Shown one piece after another: positions 30,141 to 30,542 of a stretch of 30,542 bases of DNA. The stretch's first letter is position 1. Every line of letters begins with the position of its first letter. Source of the stretch: Bacteroidales bacterium (GTDB lineage Bacteria; Bacteroidota; Bacteroidia; Bacteroidales; Marinilabiliaceae); contig SFOL01000012.1 of the NCBI GenBank assembly GCA_004552385.1, positions 1 to 30,542 on the forward strand. Direction: 5' to 3'. Made by a program: the position numbers and the translations under genes. Under the pieces are notes generated by a model. It was not told the DNA's origin. It worked only from the letters and a program-made list of their open reading frames with translations, and searched no databases.

Positions 30141-30542
30141 ATGAGTGGTGGTAACTGTCCGGAAACCCCAAGACAGAAGATGATCGGCATGATGTACCTC
30201 ATGCTGACCGCCATGCTCGCCCTCAACGTCTCTGGCGACCTCCTCAACGCGTTTACGCTCGTTGATCGAAGCATCCGAAACCAGAAGACTTCAACTGAGG
30301 ACAAGCTCGGACTGTCTTTCTATAATTTCGAATCCAAAAAGGAGCAGAACCCTACAAGGGTTAAGCCTAAATATGACTTGGCTATGGATGTCAAGGCCAA
30401 GTCCGACACTGTCGTAAACCTCATCCAGCAATTCAAAGAGCTCATCATCCAAACGGCCGACGGCGAGATCCTCGACAAGGAGTCTCCTGAGGATGGTCTC
30501 CTCAACAAGAGTGATCAGGATAAGGCTGCGCAGGTCATGATG
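30141..30542 (+). CDS. porM: PorM/GldM, T9SS motor subunit (5' part, runs off window)
   Basis: The first 134 codons of the periplasm-spanning motor partner of PorL; the gene continues beyond the window. The N-terminal signature TPRQKMIGMMYLMLTAMLALNV (residues 9-30) is the single membrane helix, with Arg11 in the conserved basic position. The residue matching Glu31 of Flavobacterium GldM reads Asp33 (NVSGDLLNAF). After it the helical first periplasmic domain starts (SIRNQKTSTEDKLGLSFYNF). The ATG at 30141 fits the family start. Expected next are porN and further T9SS genes. Confidence 0.93.
   Translation, partial: MSGGNCPETPRQKMIGMMYLMLTAMLALNVSGDLLNAFTLVDRSIRNQKTSTEDKLGLSFYNFESKKEQNPTRVKPKYDLAMDVKAKSDTVVNLIQQFKELIIQTADGEILDKESPEDGLLNKSDQDKAAQVMM

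Overview
This window is chromosomal core-genome DNA from a GC-rich member of the Bacteroidota, most likely order Bacteroidales. The evidence is a type IX secretion (T9SS) porP-porK-porL-porM run at the right edge, promoters of the TTG-(19-20)-TAnnTTTG type instead of -35/-10 boxes, a Kor/Vor-type 2-oxoacid:ferredoxin oxidoreductase, a Bacteroidota-style LptE and TonB, a DUF2723 membrane protein, and scarce Shine-Dalgarno sequences. No phage, insertion sequence, CRISPR array, toxin system or defence island was found. All family calls come from reading motifs in the translations; nothing was searched against a database.

Layout, left to right. 1-2.4 kb: a DUF502 membrane protein, tRNA-Ala(GGC), a structured leader resembling an S-box (SAM-I) riboswitch ending in an intrinsic terminator, then metK. 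2.5-5 kb, minus strand: a Nudix hydrolase, a guanine deaminase-like enzyme, and the DUF177(YceD)-rpmF operon. 5-7.9 kb, minus strand: a four-gene 2-oxoacid:ferredoxin oxidoreductase operon (ferredoxin, alpha, beta, gamma). 8.3-9.1 kb, minus strand: a CE12-like SGNH esterase lipoprotein. 9.4-10.1 kb: tonB. 10.4-14.6 kb: panC, panD and a DUF2723 membrane protein. 14.6-18.7 kb: a large soluble multi-PAS hybrid histidine kinase and an LD-carboxypeptidase. 18.8-19.3 kb: a frameshifted remnant of a BspA-like leucine-rich repeat T9SS cargo protein. 19.4-19.8 kb: three tRNA-Gln genes. 20.0-20.8 kb, minus strand: kdsB. 20.9-24.05 kb: a sigma-54 activator, lptE, a conserved TPR protein of unknown role, and secG. 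24.2-26.7 kb: topA. 26.8-30.5 kb: the T9SS operon porP, porK, porL and porM (porM runs off the window).

Much of the window serves the cell envelope. KdsB (Kdo activation), LptE (LPS export), SecG (inner-membrane translocation), TonB (outer-membrane energy), the LD-carboxypeptidase (murein recycling) and the T9SS motor and ring are all here. The rest is central metabolism (SAM synthesis, pantothenate, oxidative 2-oxoacid decarboxylation), translation (tRNAs, L32) and DNA topology.

No clearly new multi-gene system is visible. The points most worth a second look are the S-box-like metK leader sitting 16 nt behind a tRNA gene, a heptamer repeat inside the panC promoter, a symmetric divergent promoter between kdsB and the sigma-54 activator, the orphan hybrid kinase with a degenerate receiver, the ambiguous porP start with an overlapping ATG reading frame, and the decayed T9SS cargo gene.
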